From: Corynebacterium falsenii
Lineage (GTDB): Bacteria; Actinomycetota; Actinomycetes; Mycobacteriales; Mycobacteriaceae
Direction of reading: 5' to 3'
Length of the DNA stretch: 64,000 nt
NCBI RefSeq assembly: GCF_020099275.1
Contig: NZ_CP083646.1
Location: 372,001-436,000, forward strand
Shown here: positions 61,201 to 64,000 of the stretch, in pieces
How positions within the stretch are numbered: position 1 is the stretch's first letter
How the letters are laid out: every line of letters begins with the position of its first letter
The notes under the pieces: generated by a model
The model's input: the letters and a program-made list of their open reading frames with translations, nothing else
Database searches by the model: none
Told to the model about the DNA's origin: nothing
Position numbers and translations under genes: made by a program

Positions 61201-61326
61201 CCACGCCTTCCTCCCCCTGCAGAACAGCGAGGGTGTTGCCGCGGGTTCTGCTCCGAGGTTGTCTCGCACGTCAGTAAACTAATCCCCGATCACTGACACA
61301 TCATCCTCCCCCACGAAGCGAGACCC

Positions 61327-62607
61327 ATGGTTAAACATCAACAACTCCTCTTCGGCAACGGATGGGTTCCGGGAGTCCGGACCTCATCCCTCTGGCAGAG
61401 GTTCTGGGCGCCTTTTTGGATGGTGCCCATCGCCATTAGCGTGGCATCCGTGGGCCTCGCCCTTCTGCTGCCGGCCATTGACGGCCTGGTCGCCAACGAG
61501 ATTCCGCTATTTTTCCACTCCGGCGCCTCCGGTGCCCGCAGCCTGCTGTCGACCATCGCCTCGATCACCATCTCGATCACCGGCCCAGTCTTTTCCATCA
61601 CCTTGGTGGTGCTGCAGCTAGCCAGTAGCCAGTTCACGCCGCGCATCTTGGGCTCGTTCCTGGAAAGCCGCGTAACCCAGTTCTCCCTGGGCATGTTCGT
61701 GGGCACCTTCCTCTACGCGCTGACCGTGATGCGTTCGATCCGCACCGATCCGGACTTCGTGCCGCAGCTAGCTACGTCCTTTGCCTTCTTCATGGTGGTG
61801 GGCAGCATGGGCATGTTCCTGGCGTTCATCCGTCACATCGTGCTCTCCATTCAGATCTCCGAGGTGATTTTCCGAATCCAGCTCTCCGGCATTGAATCGC
61901 TCAACAACGTGATGCCGGAAGACCAGGCGGAGGTCGATAACATCACCCGGAAGCCGTGGCGCCCGGATGAGGAAGAGTCGGTACGCGACGTGTACTACGG
62001 CGGTCGCGGTGGGTACATCTGCGAGGTCAACTACAACAAACTCATGTCCTTCGCACACAAGCACGGCGGCGTGCTCGAGGTGCTCTATCCCGTGGGCCAC
62101 TACGTACCCTGCAACCAGGTCATCGCCCGGTGGTTCGGACCGAAGGAGCTCGACGGGGTCGATGACCTCAGCGAAGCGGTCACCGAGCTCATGTCGTTCA
62201 ACCGCGAGCGCACCATCCGACAGGACTTCTCCTTTTCTATTCGCCAGCTCGTGGACATTGCCGAGCGCGCCCTATCGCCCGGCGTGAACGATCCGACCAC
62301 GGCAATCCAGTGCATTAACTGCATTCAATCCCTGTGTCGGGTGATGGTGACCCGCCGCGTGCCCAGTAACTACCTCAATGATGACGATGGTGAGCTCCGT
62401 GTGATCTACCAGCCGCAAACTGTGGAGGAAAACCTGGAACTTGCCGTGGTGGAAATCGCCCACTGGGGATCCACGGCCGTGCGTATCGGCCCCGCTCTGC
62501 ACACGATGATCAACGATCTGCGCAGCGTGGCGCTACCGGAATACCAGCAGGTGCTGGATCGGCTGGACAACGTCATCGACGAGAAGATGGACAATCCCGT
62601 CGAATAA
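61327..62607 (+). CDS. DUF2254 membrane protein
   Basis: A 426-residue protein with four membrane segments in the first half (about 30-55, 75-100, 115-135, 145-170), then a soluble C-terminal domain. SPGVNDPTTAIQCINCI is the most distinctive conserved block of the family, whose function is unknown. ATG 61327 has GAAGCGAGA upstream. Single gene, with a GlxR-type site after it belonging to the next operon. Confidence 0.85.
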   Translation: MVKHQQLLFGNGWVPGVRTSSLWQRFWAPFWMVPIAISVASVGLALLLPAIDGLVANEIPLFFHSGASGARSLLSTIASITISITGPVFSITLVVLQLASSQFTPRILGSFLESRVTQFSLGMFVGTFLYALTVMRSIRTDPDFVPQLATSFAFFMVVGSMGMFLAFIRHIVLSIQISEVIFRIQLSGIESLNNVMPEDQAEVDNITRKPWRPDEEESVRDVYYGGRGGYICEVNYNKLMSFAHKHGGVLEVLYPVGHYVPCNQVIARWFGPKELDGVDDLSEAVTELMSFNRERTIRQDFSFSIRQLVDIAERALSPGVNDPTTAIQCINCIQSLCRVMVTRRVPSNYLNDDDGELRVIYQPQTVEENLELAVVEIAHWGSTAVRIGPALHTMINDLRSVALPEYQQVLDRLDNVIDEKMDNPVE

Positions 62608-62669
62608 TTCACCCAAAATATCTCGCATGACCGACTGGAAATAACCCGCTGAACTGCATGTTCTTAGAA

Positions 62670-62685
62670 TGTGATACGCATCACA
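62670..62685. promoter_or_regulatory. CRP/GlxR-type binding site
   Basis: TGTGATACGCATCACA, a perfect TGTGA-N6-TCACA site, about 175 bp before the Asp23 gene. In Corynebacterium the cAMP-responsive GlxR binds this consensus. Confidence 0.7.
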
Positions 62686-62757
62686 TACTCTTTTTAGAAA
62701 ATTTCCGTGACGATTTCTCCACTGGTCTCGTCTTCATAGTGTCCCTGCCAAACGGGG

Positions 62758-62782
62758 TTGCTTCCACGAAAGACGGAAGCAA
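62758..62782 (+). promoter_or_regulatory. Leader hairpin of the Asp23 operon
   Basis: TTGCTTCC, 9-nt loop, GGAAGCAA: a perfect 8-bp stem about 78 nt upstream of the start codon, followed by A-rich sequence. It is not terminator-like on the coding strand. Confidence 0.5.
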
Positions 62783-62859
62783 AAAGCAAGCAAGAAGCTA
62801 TGAAGCAACAATCCACTACGGAACCGGATACAACCGGATCCGAGCTCAAGGAGTTTTCC

Positions 62860-63363
62860 ATGTCTGACAAGAATCTTCCCCAGACCGGTGCACAGCAGCA
62901 GCGCGAGGCAGCCAAGAAGGCTGACGAGCAGAAGGACAACAGCAAGGAGCTGCGCGGCCCGCTGCAGACCGAGCGCGGCGTAACCACCATGGAAGACACC
63001 GTGGTCGCCAAGGTCGCCGGCATCGCCGCCCGCGAGGTTCCCGGCGTGTACGACATGGGCAACGCTGCCCGTCGTGCGTTCTCCGCAGTCACCGACCGCA
63101 TCCCGAACTCCAAGACCAACGTCACCGGCGGCATCAGCGTGGAGAAGGGCGACACCCAGACCGCCATCGACGCCACCGTTGTCATCGAGTACGGCGCATC
63201 CGTCGTTGAGGTCGGCGACAACATCCGCGAGAACATCATCGACCAGGTCGAGTCCGCCACCGGCCTCGAGGTCATCGAGGTCAACGTCAACGTGGTTGAC
63301 GTTCACCTGCCGGAAGAGGATAACGACGACGACTCCTCCCGCAAGAACAACGAACTGCAGTAA
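62860..63363 (+). CDS. Asp23/Gls24 family envelope-stress protein, first
   Basis: A 167-residue soluble protein. The Gls24 domain begins about residue 32 (LQTERGVTTMEDTVVAKVAG), followed by the REVPGVYDMG motif and VNVNVVDVHLPEE. The acidic C-terminal tail is Asp-rich. Members attach to the membrane through AmaP-like partners and respond to cell-wall stress. ATG 62860 has AAGGAG upstream; an in-frame extension to 62758 runs through the leader hairpin. First gene of an operon with a small membrane protein and a second Asp23. Confidence 0.88.
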   Translation: MSDKNLPQTGAQQQREAAKKADEQKDNSKELRGPLQTERGVTTMEDTVVAKVAGIAAREVPGVYDMGNAARRAFSAVTDRIPNSKTNVTGGISVEKGDTQTAIDATVVIEYGASVVEVGDNIRENIIDQVESATGLEVIEVNVNVVDVHLPEEDNDDDSSRKNNELQ

Positions 63364-63443
63364 AGCCCACCGCAGTCAGTCCTGAGTCGGTCATCCGCGG
63401 CCTTCGGGCCCGGTACCCGACTCCTTTTCATCAAGGAGTAACC

Positions 63444-63620
63444 ATGAAATCCTCTCAATTCGCTCTGCTCATCGGCCTGATCCTCGGCATCGTCGCAGCG
63501 TTCGGTGGCTTCGGCCAGTTCTTCCTGGTCCTCGTCTTCGGCGCATTGGGTCTGGCCGTGGGCCTGGCACTGGAAGGCCGCATCGAAGTTCGCGGAATCA
63601 CTGATCGCCGGAAGGACTAA
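63444..63620 (+). CDS. Small DUF2273-like membrane protein
   Basis: 58 residues (MKSSQFALLIGLILGIVA at the start, RGITDRRKD at the end) forming two hydrophobic segments around a GGFG turn. AAGGAG precedes ATG 63444. Between two Asp23-family genes, the normal place for a DUF2273/AmaP-type membrane partner. Family assignment rests on size, topology and neighbours. Confidence 0.8.
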   Translation: MKSSQFALLIGLILGIVAAFGGFGQFFLVLVFGALGLAVGLALEGRIEVRGITDRRKD

Positions 63621-63622
63621 CC

Positions 63623-63997
63623 ATGACAGCCACCCAAAACCCGACCACCTCGAGGGGCGCGACCACCGTCTCAACCAAAGTGGTCGCCCAAATGGCGGAA
63701 CAAGCCGCCTATGAGGTTCGGGGTGTGGGCTCAGACGCCGGAGGCGTCCTCGGCATCGGTGCCCGCAAGGACTTCCACTCCCGGCCCAAGGCTGATGTAG
63801 AGATCTACGGCAACACCGTTGTGCTGCGCATGAACGTAGGCCTCGCATTCCCCACGCCGATGAAGACCGCGCTCACCGAGCTGCGCCAACACCTCACCCA
63901 GCGCATCGAGTACTTCACCGGGCTCACCGTGGGCCGCATCGACATCGACATCTCTTGGCTCAACGCCGAAGCACAAGGAAGGAGGGTTCTGCAATGA
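63623..63997 (+). CDS. Asp23/Gls24 family envelope-stress protein, second
   Basis: A 124-residue Gls24 domain protein: TKVVAQMAEQAAYEVRGVGS, a middle VEIYGNTVVLRMNVGLAFP and the end YFTGLTVGRIDIDISWL. It lacks the acidic tail of the first copy, so the two probably have different partners. ATG 63623 follows the membrane-protein stop by 2 bp, and its TGA overlaps the next ATG by 4 bp, indicating a tight operon. Confidence 0.87.
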   Translation: MTATQNPTTSRGATTVSTKVVAQMAEQAAYEVRGVGSDAGGVLGIGARKDFHSRPKADVEIYGNTVVLRMNVGLAFPTPMKTALTELRQHLTQRIEYFTGLTVGRIDIDISWLNAEAQGRRVLQ

Positions 63998-64000
63998 GTT
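63994..64000 (+). CDS. Start of the next operon gene (window edge)
   Basis: ATG overlapping the preceding stop (ATGA), with a strong GGAAGGAGGG ribosome-binding site. Only two codons are visible; an operon partner such as an alkaline-shock membrane-anchor protein is expected but cannot be shown. Confidence 0.5.

Noticed and set aside
62875..62889. LPQTG motif in the first Asp23 protein
   Set aside because: It is near the N-terminus of a soluble protein with no signal peptide or membrane tail, so it is not a sorting signal.

Overview
The window is a chromosomal segment of a GC-rich actinobacterium, almost certainly a Corynebacterium, centred on the replication origin. The basis is the gene order pcnA - Nudix - DUF6049 - murJ(-pseudokinase) - sigM - trxB - trxA - cwlM - parB - parA - rsmG - yidC - yidD - rnpA - rpmH - dnaA - dnaN - recF - dciA - gyrB ... 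gyrA - DUF3566 - tRNA-Ile - tRNA-Ala, the arrangement seen around oriC in Corynebacteriales. The species cannot be fixed from sequence alone.

Layout. 1-5.7 kb: start of leuS (minus, runs off the window), a SdpI-like membrane protein with a Cys-rich tail, a ribokinase-type sugar kinase, two oxidoreductases and a DoxX-like protein. 5.8-9.9 kb: a four-gene siderophore ABC transporter behind a DtxR-type iron box. 10-16.5 kb: mycoredoxin, BrnQ with an unusual C-terminal tail, an Nramp metal transporter, a pyruvate:quinone oxidoreductase-type enzyme and a nucleoside hydrolase. 16.6-21.4 kb: MFS and SBF transporters, a Nudix hydrolase and an AzlCD amino-acid exporter. 21.3-33.8 kb: AlgH/YqgE, CCA-adding enzyme, Nudix, DUF6049, MurJ fused to a pseudokinase, SigM, thioredoxin system. 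33.9-42.1 kb: CwlM (both zinc-ligand histidines I checked are replaced), a GNAT-like protein, a nitroreductase, ParB/ParA with three perfect parS sites, RsmG, YidC, YidD, RnpA and the short rpmH. 42.1-50.4 kb: oriC and the replication genes. 50.3-56.4 kb: an insertion between gyrB and gyrA holding an alpha/beta hydrolase, glycerol dehydrogenase, dihydroxyacetone kinase and a sortase-anchored surface protein. 56.8-64 kb: gyrA, DUF3566, two tRNAs, a thioesterase, DUF2254 and the start of an Asp23/Gls24 envelope-stress operon with a perfect CRP/GlxR-type site.

How the genes work together: the centre couples replication initiation (DnaA, DnaN, DciA, gyrase), segregation (ParAB-parS) and envelope building (MurJ, CwlM, YidC/YidD, SigM, thioredoxins). 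GldA plus DHA kinase form a short glycerol-to-DHAP route, and nucleoside hydrolase plus ribokinase could recover ribose.

Items most worth a second look: (1) DnaA carries a stretch of 36 residues with 12 His and 12 Asp in its linker; (2) a dispersed motif close to TTTTTCGACGCCACC recurs about thirteen times in different reading frames and in intergenic DNA; (3) a two-copy palindromic element of 85-95 bp shows compensatory arm changes; (4) a pair of perfect DnaA boxes sits at the murJ/sigM junction, 11 kb from dnaA; (5) a TGTAATTACA palindrome occurs twice in dnaA-dnaN and once beside rsmG/parAB. No CRISPR array, insertion sequence, phage gene or rRNA was seen.
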